A stretch of DNA of 52,330 nucleotides from an uncultured Clostridia bacterium (GCA_947596085.1 CANQEW010000014.1:1-52330); one strand, 5' to 3'. Numbered from the stretch's first letter, positions 17,671-26,489 are shown. The notes: a model not told the origin generated them from the letters alone. A program made the numbers and translations.

Positions 17671-19524
17671 ATGTATTGCGTAAGAAAGGTCACCGACAGG
17701 ATCACCTGGATCGGCGGCGAGGACCGTCGCCTGGCGCTGTTTGAGAGCGCCTATCCCATCCCCAACGGCGTCTCCTACAACAGCTACTTCATCGACGATG
17801 AAAAGACGCTGGTCATGGACGCGGTGGATCGCTCCGTGAGCGGGCAGTTCTTCGAAAATCTGGCCCACGTGCTGGGTGGCCGGAAGCTCGACTACCTGGT
17901 CGTCAATCACATGGAGCCCGACCACGCCGCCACCGTGGGCGACGTGGTTCGCCGCTATCCCGAAGTCACCGTCGTCTGCAACGCCAAGATCGAGGTCATG
18001 CTGCGTCAGTACTTCGACTTCAACACCGGCAACGGCCGCGTGCGGATCGTCAAGGAGGGCGACACGCTCTCCACGGGCGAAATGCAGTTCACCTTCGTGA
18101 TGGCGCCGATGGTGCATTGGCCGGAGGTCATGATGACCTACGAAATCACGAACAAGGTCCTCTTCTCGGCGGACGCCTTCGGCACCTTCGGCGCGCTCAA
18201 CGGCTGCACCTTCGCCGATCAGGTGGACTTCGAGCGCGACTACATGGACGAGGCCCGGCGCTACTACACCAACATCGTGGGCAAGTACGGCACGCAGGTG
18301 AAGGCGGCGCTCAAGAAGGCGTCCTCCATCGAGATCGATATGATCTGCCCGCTGCACGGCTTCGTCTGGCGCAGGAACATGGGCGACTTCATCGAAAAGT
18401 ACAGCCTCTGGGCACACTACACGCCCGAGGAGCAGGGCGCGCTGATCGTCTACACCTCCGTCTACGGCGACACCGAGAACGCCGCCCACATTCTGGCCTC
18501 CAAGCTGGTGGAGAAGGGCGTGAAGGTTCGGATGTACGACGCGTCCGTGACCCACTCCTCCTACCTGGTGGCCGAGGCGTTCCGCTTCAGCCACATCGTG
18601 CTGGCTACCACCACCTACAACGCCGGCATCTTCATCAGCATGGAGAACCTGGTGCACGACATCGTGAACCACAACCTGCAGAACCGCACCTTTGCGCTGA
18701 TCGAGAACGGCAGCTGGGCGCCCACCGCCGCGGGGCTGATGCGCAAGGAGCTCTCCGCCCTGAAGGGCGCGGAGTTCATCGAGAACACCGTGACCATCAA
18801 GAGCGCCGTGAAGGACGCGCATCTGGAGGAGCTGGAAGCGCTCGCGCAGGCCATCGCGGACAGCGTGGGCGCGGAGCAGCCCGCCCCCGCCGCGCCGGCA
18901 CCGGCGGCCCACATCGACAACACGGCGATGTTCAAGCTGAGCTACGGCCTGTTCGTGCTGAGCGCGCGGGACGGCGACAAGCACAACGGCTGCATCATCA
19001 ACACCGCCGTGCAGCTCACCGACACGCCCAAGCGCATCACCATCGCCGTCAACAAGGCCAACTTCACCCACGACATGATCATGAAGACGAGGCAGTTCAA
19101 CGTGTCGATCCTGTCCACCTCCGCGCCGTTCGCGCTCTTCCAGCAGTTCGGCTTCCAGAGCGGCCGGGACGTGGAGAAGTTCGACGGCAAGTACGAGATC
19201 CGCGTGAGCGAAAACGGGCTGGTGTATCTGAACCAGTACGCCAACGCCTTCCTCTCCGGCAAGGTGGTCGACGCGCTGGATTACGGCACGCACACGCTGT
19301 TCGTGGCGGACGTGACCGAGGCGCAGACGCTCTCCAAAGAGCCGAGCATGACCTACGCCTACTACTTCGAGCATGTGAAGCCGAAGCCACAGCCCAAGGA
19401 GGAGAACCAGGTCGGCTGGGTCTGCAAGATCTGCGGCTACGTGTACGAGGGCGAGAATCTCCCGGCGGACTTCGTCTGCCCGCTGTGCAAGCACGGCGCG
19501 GAGGACTTCGAAAAGCTGAAATGA
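17671..19524 (+). CDS. flavodiiron protein with flavin reductase and rubredoxin domains
   Basis: 617 residues with four domains. First is a metallo-beta-lactamase-like diiron domain with ligands H80-x-E82-x-D84-H85 (NHMEPDH), APMVHW, FSADAF and LHGFVW. A flavodoxin domain follows from ~250 (VYTSVYGDTENAAH), then an Ala/Pro linker, then a flavin-reductase-like FMN domain (~425-560) and a C-terminal rubredoxin with CKICGY and CPLC. Flavodiiron proteins reduce O2 to water or NO to N2O in the cytosol of anaerobes. The extra modules suggest electrons pass from NAD(P)H through flavin and rubredoxin within one chain. AAAGGAAAG lies before the ATG. Transcribed after trkH with a 46-bp gap. Confidence 0.93.
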   Translation: MYCVRKVTDRITWIGGEDRRLALFESAYPIPNGVSYNSYFIDDEKTLVMDAVDRSVSGQFFENLAHVLGGRKLDYLVVNHMEPDHAATVGDVVRRYPEVTVVCNAKIEVMLRQYFDFNTGNGRVRIVKEGDTLSTGEMQFTFVMAPMVHWPEVMMTYEITNKVLFSADAFGTFGALNGCTFADQVDFERDYMDEARRYYTNIVGKYGTQVKAALKKASSIEIDMICPLHGFVWRRNMGDFIEKYSLWAHYTPEEQGALIVYTSVYGDTENAAHILASKLVEKGVKVRMYDASVTHSSYLVAEAFRFSHIVLATTTYNAGIFISMENLVHDIVNHNLQNRTFALIENGSWAPTAAGLMRKELSALKGAEFIENTVTIKSAVKDAHLEELEALAQAIADSVGAEQPAPAAPAPAAHIDNTAMFKLSYGLFVLSARDGDKHNGCIINTAVQLTDTPKRITIAVNKANFTHDMIMKTRQFNVSILSTSAPFALFQQFGFQSGRDVEKFDGKYEIRVSENGLVYLNQYANAFLSGKVVDALDYGTHTLFVADVTEAQTLSKEPSMTYAYYFEHVKPKPQPKEENQVGWVCKICGYVYEGENLPADFVCPLCKHGAEDFEKLK

Positions 19525-19530
19525 GACGAT

Positions 19531-19556
19531 GGGAGGCGCCGCACACGGCGCCTCCC
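19531..19556 (+). terminator. hairpin after the flavodiiron gene
   Basis: Perfect 11-bp GC-rich stem GGGAGGCGCCG/CGGCGCCTCCC with a four-base loop, 7 bp past the stop. There is no T run directly after it, but it is followed by a second hairpin; together they separate the convergent flavodiiron and coaX genes. Confidence 0.55.
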
Positions 19557-19580
19557 CGACAAATCAATTTGGCGATAATT

Positions 19581-19613
19581 TTATGACCGCGGCTCTTCGC
19601 GCCGCGGTCATAA
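19581..19613 (-). terminator. terminator hairpin after coaX
   Basis: Perfect 13-bp stem TTATGACCGCGGC/GCCGCGGTCATAA. On the minus strand it is followed by AAAATTATC and lies 9 bp past the coaX stop. Confidence 0.6.
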
Positions 19614-19621
19614 TCTTTGCT

Positions 19622-20392
19622 TCACATCGCGTTCTTCCGGTGGATCAGGCACAGGCCCTTGAGCGTCAGCAGGCCGTCCATCACGTCGATGGCGCTGGAT
19701 TCCTCCGCCACGAGCACCGCGAGGCCGCCGGTCGCGATCACCTTCGCGTTCGGCGCGCCCAGCTCCCGCTTCATGCGCTCCACCAGATAGTTGATCTGGC
19801 CGATGTAGCCGTACACGATGCCCGCCTGCATGTTGGTCACGGTGTTCTTTCCGATCACGCTCTCCGGCTTGGCCAGCTCGAAGCGCGGCAGCTTCGCCGC
19901 GCGCTCGGTCAGCGCCTCGGCCGCCAGCTTGAGGCCCGGACAGATCGCGCCGCCCAGGAATTCGCCCCTGGCGGAAATCGCGCCGAAGCTCGTGGCCGTG
20001 CCGAAGTCGATGGTGATGCAGGGGCCGCCGTAGAGCTCATAGGCCGCCACGGCGTTGGCGATGCGGTCCGAGCCCAGCTCGCGCGGGTTCTCGTACTTGA
20101 TGTTGATGCCCGTCTTGACGCCCGGCCCGATGATGCGCGGCTCCATGTTGAAGTAGGTTCGGCACATGTGCTCGATGGTGAAGTTGATCTGCGGCACCAC
20201 CGACGAGATCATGATGCCCTCCACCTGCTCCGCGCGGATGCCCTTGTGCGCGAACAGGTTCAGCAGCAGGATGCCGTACTCATCCGAGGACATGCTGCGG
20301 TTGGTGGATACGCGCCAGTATTCCACCGTCTCCATGCCCTCGAACAGCGCGGTCTTGATGTTGGTGTTTCCGATGTCCATCGTGAGGATCAT
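19622..20392 (-). CDS. coaX: type III pantothenate kinase
   Basis: 256 residues, the normal CoaX length. ASKHA-fold motifs are visible: MILTMDIGNTNIK (phosphate loop), the NPRELGSDRIANA pantothenate-binding segment and CITIDFGTATSF. It phosphorylates pantothenate, the first step of coenzyme A synthesis, and is the CoA-insensitive, monovalent-cation-dependent type. It sits 18 bp downstream of an ECF S-component gene, with GGGGAG as ribosome site, so uptake and phosphorylation of the vitamin are probably coupled in one operon. Confidence 0.95.
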   Translation of the reverse strand: MILTMDIGNTNIKTALFEGMETVEYWRVSTNRSMSSDEYGILLLNLFAHKGIRAEQVEGIMISSVVPQINFTIEHMCRTYFNMEPRIIGPGVKTGINIKYENPRELGSDRIANAVAAYELYGGPCITIDFGTATSFGAISARGEFLGGAICPGLKLAAEALTERAAKLPRFELAKPESVIGKNTVTNMQAGIVYGYIGQINYLVERMKRELGAPNAKVIATGGLAVLVAEESSAIDVMDGLLTLKGLCLIHRKNAM

Positions 20393-20410
20393 GTGGACTC
20401 TCCCCTTCGG

Positions 20411-21001
20411 TTACTTCTTTCTTCGCACCCGCCAGAGCGCCGCCAGCACCGGCGTGCAGATCACCGCCGCCATCACGGCCTCCGCGCTGCCCGCGATCAG
20501 GCCCGTGCCGGTGATCAGCGCCAGCACCTTCTCGGAATTGATGCCCATGATCACGTAGAACAGGAGCATCAGCCCCAAGTACAGAATCGTGTTCGTCAGC
20601 GACCCGGCCACCGCCGCGAAGGGCACCGCGCGCACGCGCTCCGCCTCGCCCTTCGAAGCCAGCCGGTATACCAGATGCGCCGTCACCGGCACCATCAATC
20701 TCGGCAGGAAGCACATGACCGCCGCCAGCGCCGGGCTCGCCGCCACCAGCGCGCCCGCCAGCGCCGAGGGCGTGCCGTAGATGCCGAAGGCGCTCAGCGC
20801 GCTCACCCCGCCGAAGCAGAGGCCCAGCAGAAGGCCGGTCTTCAATCCCAGCAGCAGCGTCCCCGCAATCACGGGCACGCAGAGTATGGTGACATTGATG
20901 AAGCCGAGCGGGATCAATCCGATGGGCGTGAGCCCCAGCAACAGTACCAGGGCGATGAAGAGCGCGGTCAGTACGAGGTGCAGCGTCTGATTGTGATTCA
21001 T
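20411..21001 (-). CDS. ECF transporter S component, probably for pantothenate
   Basis: 196 residues, six hydrophobic segments, with the N-terminal ALFIALVLLLG and the glycine-rich small-residue helices of the ECF_trnsprt S-component family. S components bind a vitamin and dock to a shared EcfAA'T energising module, which is not encoded in this window. Pantothenate is inferred from co-transcription with coaX; the sequence alone does not fix the substrate. ATG 21001 is preceded by GGAGGAATG. Confidence 0.82.
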   Translation of the reverse strand: MNHNQTLHLVLTALFIALVLLLGLTPIGLIPLGFINVTILCVPVIAGTLLLGLKTGLLLGLCFGGVSALSAFGIYGTPSALAGALVAASPALAAVMCFLPRLMVPVTAHLVYRLASKGEAERVRAVPFAAVAGSLTNTILYLGLMLLFYVIMGINSEKVLALITGTGLIAGSAEAVMAAVICTPVLAALWRVRRKK

Positions 21002-21138
21002 TTTTCATTCCTCCATTCAAGTTCACAGCGGATACCTGATGCGTTTGGGGTTCCGGGTTCCCTTCGTTCGGCTCCCCGAGGGGATGCCGACGGCGCGATC
21101 GCCGCCTTCGAATTTCGCAGGACAGCGTCGCAGTTTTG

Positions 21139-21147
21139 ATTATACCA
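21139..21147 (-). promoter_or_regulatory. extended -10 promoter of the ECF-coaX operon
   Basis: On the minus strand TGG-TATAAT (21147-21139) forms an extended -10 about 140 bp upstream of the S-component gene; no good -35 is seen. The leader of roughly 130 nt was inspected for known riboswitch consensus elements and none was recognised. Confidence 0.5.
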
Positions 21148-21178
21148 TAGATTCGCCGAATTTCCTTCGATTTTTATG

Positions 21179-21219
21179 TAAAAAATTTTCCGGCGGCGCG
21201 AATTGCCGCGCCGCCGGAA
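21179..21219 (-). terminator. rho-independent terminator of the GH3 gene
   Basis: Perfect 13-bp stem TTCCGGCGGCGCG/CGCGCCGCCGGAA (21188-21200 and 21207-21219) with a six-base loop, followed on the minus strand by AAAATTTTTTAC. It lies 37 bp past the GH3 stop. Confidence 0.88.
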
Positions 21220-21255
21220 TGCGAAACGATCAGCGGAAGGGGCTGCGAACGGGCG

Positions 21256-24105
21256 TCACGTCCTGTTCTTCCTGCAGCGGCGGATGATCAGCGCCACGCC
21301 GGCCAGGATGAGCGCGCCGATGGCGACGTCCGCGGCGATCAGCCACTTCTGCCACAGCGGAAGCACCTTCACGACCTTCATGTTCTCGTCGATGCCGTTC
21401 ATCGCGGAGCTGTTGACCACGGTGTAGAGGATCTCGTGGGCGCGCTCGCGCAGGATGTTCGCCATCGTCGCGCTGGAGCCGTAGCCCTTATTGACGAACT
21501 TTTCCGCGTCGGTGTTCAGCCACAGGTTCGTGCCCGCCTGCAGGCCCATGTCCGGATACATGTAGCCCTCGTTCGCGGTGGCATAGTCGGTGACCACGAT
21601 GCCGTGGAAGCCCCACTCGCCGCGCAGCACCTCGGTCAGCAGGCCCTCGTTCGCACCGCACCAGACGCCGCCGATGCCGTTGAACGCCGCCATGATGCCG
21701 CGGCAGTCCGCGTCCTTGACCGCCATCTCGAACGGGGTCAGATACAGCTCGCGAATCGCCTGCTCAGTGGCAAAGGTGTTGATGCCGTAGCGGCGGTCCT
21801 CCTGGTCGTTGAGCACCATGTGCTTCAGGTAGGTGTACATGCCCTTGCTCTGGCAGCCGGCGACCTCGCTGGCGCACATCGCGCCGCCCAGGTAGCCGTC
21901 CTCGGAGTAGTATTCAAAGTTGCGGCCGCCGTAGGGGCTGCGGTGCGTGCCGGAGCCCGGAGCATACCAGCCCTGCACGCCCACCTGCAGGCCGTCCTCG
22001 CCGATGCACTTGCCGAATTCCTCGGACAGGCCGGTGTTCCAGGTGGACGCCAGCACGACCTGGTTCGGATAGCCCATGCAGTCCACGTCGCTCATGATCA
22101 GCTCGCCGGAGATGCCCGCCGGGCCGTCCTGGTCGCTGGACATCGGCTTGGAGATGCTGGCGATGGGAGCCGTCTGCCAGCCGCCCAGGCGCACCATCTC
22201 GTAGATCTCGTCGGGCGTGAGGCAGTCGAGAATCGCGTCCCAGCCCTCGTCGTCGTAGGCCTTGCCGCGCATGGTGATCAGGTTGATGTTCTCGCCGGAG
22301 CCGGTCACGGGCATCTCGGCGTCGGGATCCTCCACGTACAGGTCGTCCTGACTGTCGTGGATGAGCTCCGCGCTGGCCTCCATGGAGTACCTGCCGCGCT
22401 TGCCCTCGGTGCCGTAGAACTTCGGCCAGGTGGCCTCCCAATCGCTGCGGCTCAGGTAGACGTAGCTGGGATCGTAGTAGGTCATGGAGCCGTTGTCGAA
22501 CTGGTTGGTGATGGCCGTGCCGGTCTTGGAATCCACCGCGTAGGTGGTGTTGTCCAACTCGGCCTGCTCATAGGTGCCGACCAGCGCGGCGTCGCCGTCC
22601 GCGTCCATGCCGTCCGCGGTGGTGAAGCCCTTCGCGGCCAGGATGTTGTTGAGCGCCGCGTGCGCATCGCTGCCGATGGAGAAGTAGTAGGTGCCCGCGT
22701 CCACGATGTAGGTTCTGGCGTTCTGCGCGTCGTAGGCGCGCAGGGTCTCCTTCGGAATCTCAATGCTCACGGTCTCGCTCGCGCCGGGAGCGATCTCGCC
22801 GGTCTTGGCGAAGCCGCACAGCTCGATGGAGGACTTCTCCACCAGGTTCTCCCGGTCGTAGTCCGTGTAGGGGGACTGGAAGTAGATCTGCGCCACGTGC
22901 TTGCCGGCCGCGTCGCCGGTGTTGTTGACGGTCACGGTGGCGGTGAAGGAATCCTCGTTCTCGACCAGCGCGAAGTCGCTGTATGTAAAGTCGGTGTAGC
23001 TCAGCCCGTGGCCGAAGGGGAATTGCACGACCTTGGCATAATCGTAGGTGTCGCCCTCGGTGACGCCGGCGGCGGAGTCCGCGTTGCCCTGCTTGAGCAC
23101 CACGTCCTCGTAGCGGGTCTCATAGTAGCGGTAGCCGACGTAGATGTTCTCGCCGTAGATGGTGTAGTACTTCTTCGCGCCGGTGTCGTTGGTGGCGTTG
23201 GTGATCTCGCCGGAGCCGTAGATCTGCGCGGCCGGGGAGCTCAGCGTGTCGTAGGCGTAGGTGTCCACCAGGCGGCCCGAGGGATTCAGCGCGCCCTTGA
23301 CCAGCTGCGGCACCGACGGGATGCCCTCCTGGCCGGCGTAGCCCACCCACAGGCAGCTCTTGACGTTCTCGTACTGTTCAAGCCAGCCCATCTCGATGGG
23401 GTTGGGCGTGTTGAGCAGCACCACGACGTTGGAGAAGTTCGCGTTGGCGCTCTCGATCATGGCGGCCTCGTCGTCGTTGAGCACCTGATACTTCTCGTCG
23501 ATGTCGTTGGCTTCATGACCGGTGCGGGCGATGACCACGACGGCCGCGTCGCCGTACTCCGCGAGCGAGGACTGCACGTCCGCGGAATAGTCGGCCGGAT
23601 TGATGTCGTTCTTGCCGACGGTCAGCTCGGCTTTGCCGTAGGCGTCCCAGACGGTGGGGTTCACCGAGAAGCCCTCGGCCTCGAAGGCGTCCTTCAGGCT
23701 GATCGTCTTGGTGGTGTCGATGGCGCCGGAGCCGCCGCCGCCGTATTGGAACTGGGTCGTGCCCGTGCCGAGCAGCGTGACCTTCGCGCCCTCGGCCAGC
23801 GGCAGGCCGCCCTCGTTCATCATCAGCACCGCGCCCTCGGCCACCATCTGGCGGCTGATCTCGGCCTGATGCGCGACCAGCTCGTCGTGCGAGGCGTAGT
23901 CGCTCTTGAAGTACTCGCTGTCGCCGGTCTCGCCGGTGACGACCACCTTGCTGGTGGAGTGGCCCAGCGAGCGGGTGACAATGGCGCTGTACTTCATGCC
24001 GAAGTAGTTCGCCACGATCACCGCGATCAGCAGGATCGCCAGCACGGCGCCCCATATGCCCGCGAACTTCCTGTTGCTCATCCTCTTCTTTGCCTTCGCT
24101 TCCAT
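21256..24105 (-). CDS. membrane-anchored glycoside hydrolase family 3 protein with swapped domain order
   Basis: 949 residues. One membrane segment at about 14-34 acts as an uncleaved anchor and another lies at 922-941 before a basic tail (RRCRKNR), so the ~880-residue body should be extracytoplasmic with both ends inside. Domain order is reversed relative to typical GH3: the C-terminal-type alpha/beta sandwich comes first (~75-330), then an FN3-like part (~370-470), then the TIM barrel (~610-900). The barrel carries SSDQDGPAG, KHMVLNDQEDRR and the nucleophile loop GIVVTDY (Asp840). It probably removes terminal beta-linked glucose or a similar sugar from oligosaccharides at the cell surface. 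Its ribosome site (AAAGGAG) lies inside the last codons of the sensor kinase gene, 3 bp upstream, so it is translationally tied to it. Confidence 0.88.
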   Translation of the reverse strand: MEAKAKKRMSNRKFAGIWGAVLAILLIAVIVANYFGMKYSAIVTRSLGHSTSKVVVTGETGDSEYFKSDYASHDELVAHQAEISRQMVAEGAVLMMNEGGLPLAEGAKVTLLGTGTTQFQYGGGGSGAIDTTKTISLKDAFEAEGFSVNPTVWDAYGKAELTVGKNDINPADYSADVQSSLAEYGDAAVVVIARTGHEANDIDEKYQVLNDDEAAMIESANANFSNVVVLLNTPNPIEMGWLEQYENVKSCLWVGYAGQEGIPSVPQLVKGALNPSGRLVDTYAYDTLSSPAAQIYGSGEITNATNDTGAKKYYTIYGENIYVGYRYYETRYEDVVLKQGNADSAAGVTEGDTYDYAKVVQFPFGHGLSYTDFTYSDFALVENEDSFTATVTVNNTGDAAGKHVAQIYFQSPYTDYDRENLVEKSSIELCGFAKTGEIAPGASETVSIEIPKETLRAYDAQNARTYIVDAGTYYFSIGSDAHAALNNILAAKGFTTADGMDADGDAALVGTYEQAELDNTTYAVDSKTGTAITNQFDNGSMTYYDPSYVYLSRSDWEATWPKFYGTEGKRGRYSMEASAELIHDSQDDLYVEDPDAEMPVTGSGENINLITMRGKAYDDEGWDAILDCLTPDEIYEMVRLGGWQTAPIASISKPMSSDQDGPAGISGELIMSDVDCMGYPNQVVLASTWNTGLSEEFGKCIGEDGLQVGVQGWYAPGSGTHRSPYGGRNFEYYSEDGYLGGAMCASEVAGCQSKGMYTYLKHMVLNDQEDRRYGINTFATEQAIRELYLTPFEMAVKDADCRGIMAAFNGIGGVWCGANEGLLTEVLRGEWGFHGIVVTDYATANEGYMYPDMGLQAGTNLWLNTDAEKFVNKGYGSSATMANILRERAHEILYTVVNSSAMNGIDENMKVVKVLPLWQKWLIAADVAIGALILAGVALIIRRCRKNRT

Positions 24106-24108
24106 CTT

Positions 24109-25473
24109 TCATTCTCCTTTATCGTCCTCGTCGTTCCCCGACGCGGGAATCGGAATCAAAACGGTCAGTATGAACGCCTGACCCTCGGTCGTCGCGGAGG
24201 CGTAGCCACCGTACTTTCGGGCGATGGAGCGGATGCTCCCGAAGCCGATGCCGTGGCTGGCCGCGTCCTCCTTGGTGGTGACGGGCAGATCGCCCTGCCA
24301 CCGCAGCTCCCCCTCGTAGCTGTTCTCCAGCCGGATGTGCACGAAGGAATCCTTCCGGCAGATGCGCAGCTGTATGATGCGGTTGTCCTCGTCGCGCACG
24401 CGCTGCACCGCCTCGACGGCATTGTCCAGCGCGTTGCCCAGCAGCACGTACAGATCCATGCGGTCGATGAAGTCCAAGCCCTCGCCGTCCACGGCGCAGC
24501 TCCAGCGGATGCCCCGCATGCTGCAGTACAGTCCCCGGTCCATCAGCAGCGTGTTGAGCGCCTCGTTCTTCGTGTTCACGCGCAGGTCGTAGATCTCAAT
24601 CAGGCGCTCGATCTCCCGGCCGTAGCGCGCCCTCTCCTCACCGCCCCCGGCCATCAGCGCGGCCACCTGGTGCTTCATGTCGTGGCACTTGCGGTTGATC
24701 ATGTCGATGGTTTCGCGGCTCATCTCGTACTGTTTCTGCCGCACCGACCACATCTCGTGGCTGGCCGCCAGCTTCTCGTTGGCGATCCACTCCCGCTGCT
24801 GTGCGTACTGCAGCGCCAGCATGGTGACGCAGAAGAAGATGGCGTAGAGCTGGCCCGTCTCCACCAGCGCGATGGCGTGGGGATTGGCCAGCACCAGCGA
24901 CATCTCGGGATCGAGGTTGCTCTTGAGCAGCATGCTCAGCACCACCGTCACCGTCAGCCCCGCCACCGTCACCGTGGCGACGCTCAGCCGATTCAATTTC
25001 AAGTGCGCGCAGCCCTGCACCAGCTTGCGCCCAACCAGCAGCCAGATCAGCGCGTAGGCCAGCACGTACGTGAGCATGCTGCAGGAATTCAAGCCCTCCA
25101 TGTGGCCCTGGAACAGCTCGACGGTCAGCAGAATCTGCGCCGACGAACCGATATGCTCCGCAAGCACCGCGTTGATGCCGCAGAAGAGCGCCTCCTCCGG
25201 CGAGATGCGGCAGATGAACGCGCACTGCAGGCAGATCAGCAGCCACGCCACCGCGTACCACAGCATCACCAGCGGGAAGTTGTTCCCCAGCAGCCGAGAA
25301 GGCAGCAGCCAGCCCGCCAGCGTAAAGACCGCCGCGCAGCCGGCCGCCCGAAGCTGCCAGTGCGCGCGCTTCTCCAGCGGATAGAAGAAGAGAAAGGCGG
25401 CGCAAAACAGCCAGAAGCAGTAGGGAGCCGCGCCCGTTCCCAGCCTCTGAATCTGCTCCAGCATTTCCCGCAT
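24109..25473 (-). CDS. GHKL-type sensor histidine kinase (AgrC/LytS-like)
   Basis: 454 residues from ATG 25473, preceded by AAAGGAGG. The N-terminal ~220 residues hold about six membrane segments. A coiled region (QQREWIANEKLAASHEMW) leads to the phosphoacceptor box NRKCHDMKHQ. The ATPase part has LGNALDNAVEAV (N box) and HGIGFGSIRSIARKYGG (G box), with a GHKL ending typical of kinases paired with LytTR regulators. It has its own promoter although the regulator gene lies directly upstream. Sensors of this type often detect peptides; no peptide gene was seen nearby. The 299 bp upstream carry only its promoter and the regulator's terminator. Confidence 0.9.
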   Translation of the reverse strand: MREMLEQIQRLGTGAAPYCFWLFCAAFLFFYPLEKRAHWQLRAAGCAAVFTLAGWLLPSRLLGNNFPLVMLWYAVAWLLICLQCAFICRISPEEALFCGINAVLAEHIGSSAQILLTVELFQGHMEGLNSCSMLTYVLAYALIWLLVGRKLVQGCAHLKLNRLSVATVTVAGLTVTVVLSMLLKSNLDPEMSLVLANPHAIALVETGQLYAIFFCVTMLALQYAQQREWIANEKLAASHEMWSVRQKQYEMSRETIDMINRKCHDMKHQVAALMAGGGEERARYGREIERLIEIYDLRVNTKNEALNTLLMDRGLYCSMRGIRWSCAVDGEGLDFIDRMDLYVLLGNALDNAVEAVQRVRDEDNRIIQLRICRKDSFVHIRLENSYEGELRWQGDLPVTTKEDAASHGIGFGSIRSIARKYGGYASATTEGQAFILTVLIPIPASGNDEDDKGE

Positions 25474-25649
25474 GCCGCTCCTCCTTTCCGCCTCATCGGC
25501 GGCGCTTCGTGCGCGCCGCCGCACCATCCCGGCAAAGCCTGAATCCTTCGGCCCATCCGCTGCACTTCCGGCGCGCGGCCGTTCTCGCCATTGCGCGCAT
25601 GCTTACTTGCACCCTTCCATGCCGCGCGGGATGCTTCCTTCATAATTGT

Positions 25650-25678
25650 ATTGTACATGCGCGCCAAAGAAAGCGCAA
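25650..25678 (-). promoter_or_regulatory. promoter of the sensor kinase-GH3 unit
   Basis: On the minus strand TTGCGC (25678-25673) and TACAAT (25655-25650) with 17-bp spacing, in the gap after the response regulator terminator. Confidence 0.55.
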
Positions 25679-25718
25679 TATTCTTGACCCAGTCCGTCGA
25701 TTTTGCGACCCAATTGGT

Positions 25719-25751
25719 AAAAAAAGAAGCGCCCGCCCGGTTTCGGGGCGG
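25719..25751 (-). terminator. terminator of the LytTR regulator gene
   Basis: Six-bp GC stem CCGCCC/GGGCGG (25733-25738 and 25746-25751), followed on the minus strand by GCGCTTCTTTTTTTACC. It lies 22 bp past the regulator stop and separates regulator from kinase transcripts. Confidence 0.7.
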
Positions 25752-25772
25752 ACGTTCGTCCAACAATTCGCA

Positions 25773-26489
25773 TCAGGATGCCGCCATGAATTCCGACAGC
25801 GCCTTGACGAGCTCCTTCTTCTTCGATCGGCTGATGCGCAGGCGCTCGTCCCCCACCGTCACCATCTCGTCGTCCACCGCCTTCACGTAGCGCAGATTCA
25901 CCAGGTAGCACTGGTTGCAGCGGCAGAAGCCGTGGTCCGCGAGCAGCTTCTCCGCGTCGCGCATCGTGCTGCGGGTGGAGACGCTGCCGCCGAAGGTGTG
26001 GTAGGTCAGCAGGTGGCGGCTCACCTCCACGTAGAGCAGATCGGGCACCTCGATGCGCACCAGCGCGCCACCCTCCGCGCGCACGGTGACGCCCGCCGCG
26101 GCCTCGCGCTTCATCCGCCGAACCCGGCTCAGGATGCGGTCCATGCGGAAGGAAAACACGTTCCAGTCCAGCGGCTTGACGATGAAGTCCAGCGCCTCCA
26201 CCTCGTAGCCCTGAATGGCGTACTGGGCCAGATTGGTGACAAACACGATCACGACGCTCCTGTCGCGCTCGCGCAGGATCCGCGCCGTGCGCATGCCGTC
26301 CAGCACGGGCATCTCGATGTCCAGCAGCAGCACGTCGATCCCCGGCCGGTACGCGGAGACCACGTCCGCGCCGTTTTCATACGCTTCGATCTCAAAGCGG
26401 CAATTCCGTTCGCGCTGATAGCGCTCCAGATACTGCGCAAGCTTCGCGCGCTCCGACTCCCTGTCCTCGGCGATCGCGATTCGTATCAT
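25773..26489 (-). CDS. LytTR-family response regulator
   Basis: 238 residues from ATG 26489 with AGAGGGTG upstream. The receiver domain (~1-125) has the acidic pocket IAIAEDRESER, the phosphoacceptor Asp in VLLLDIEMPVLDGM, and the conserved VFVTN and KPLDW (Lys) motifs. A LytTR DNA-binding domain (~140-238) has VEVSRHLLTYHT and HGFCRCNQCYLVNLRYV, close to the AgrA/VirR pattern. It should bind LytTR direct repeats as a dimer. Its partner is the GHKL kinase encoded next. Its targets are unknown; the co-located GH3 gene is a candidate. Confidence 0.92.
   Translation of the reverse strand: MIRIAIAEDRESERAKLAQYLERYQRERNCRFEIEAYENGADVVSAYRPGIDVLLLDIEMPVLDGMRTARILRERDRSVVIVFVTNLAQYAIQGYEVEALDFIVKPLDWNVFSFRMDRILSRVRRMKREAAAGVTVRAEGGALVRIEVPDLLYVEVSRHLLTYHTFGGSVSTRSTMRDAEKLLADHGFCRCNQCYLVNLRYVKAVDDEMVTVGDERLRISRSKKKELVKALSEFMAAS

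Noticed and set aside
21002..21140. Possible vitamin riboswitch in the leader of the ECF-coaX operon
   Set aside because: No known riboswitch consensus such as TPP, FMN, cobalamin or THF could be recognised in the leader.
21436..25542. A very long plus-strand open frame of about 1,370 codons antisense to the GH3 and kinase genes
   Set aside because: It is an artefact of high GC. The translation is Arg/His/Val-rich without domains, and the minus-strand genes there have clear motifs, ribosome sites and promoters.
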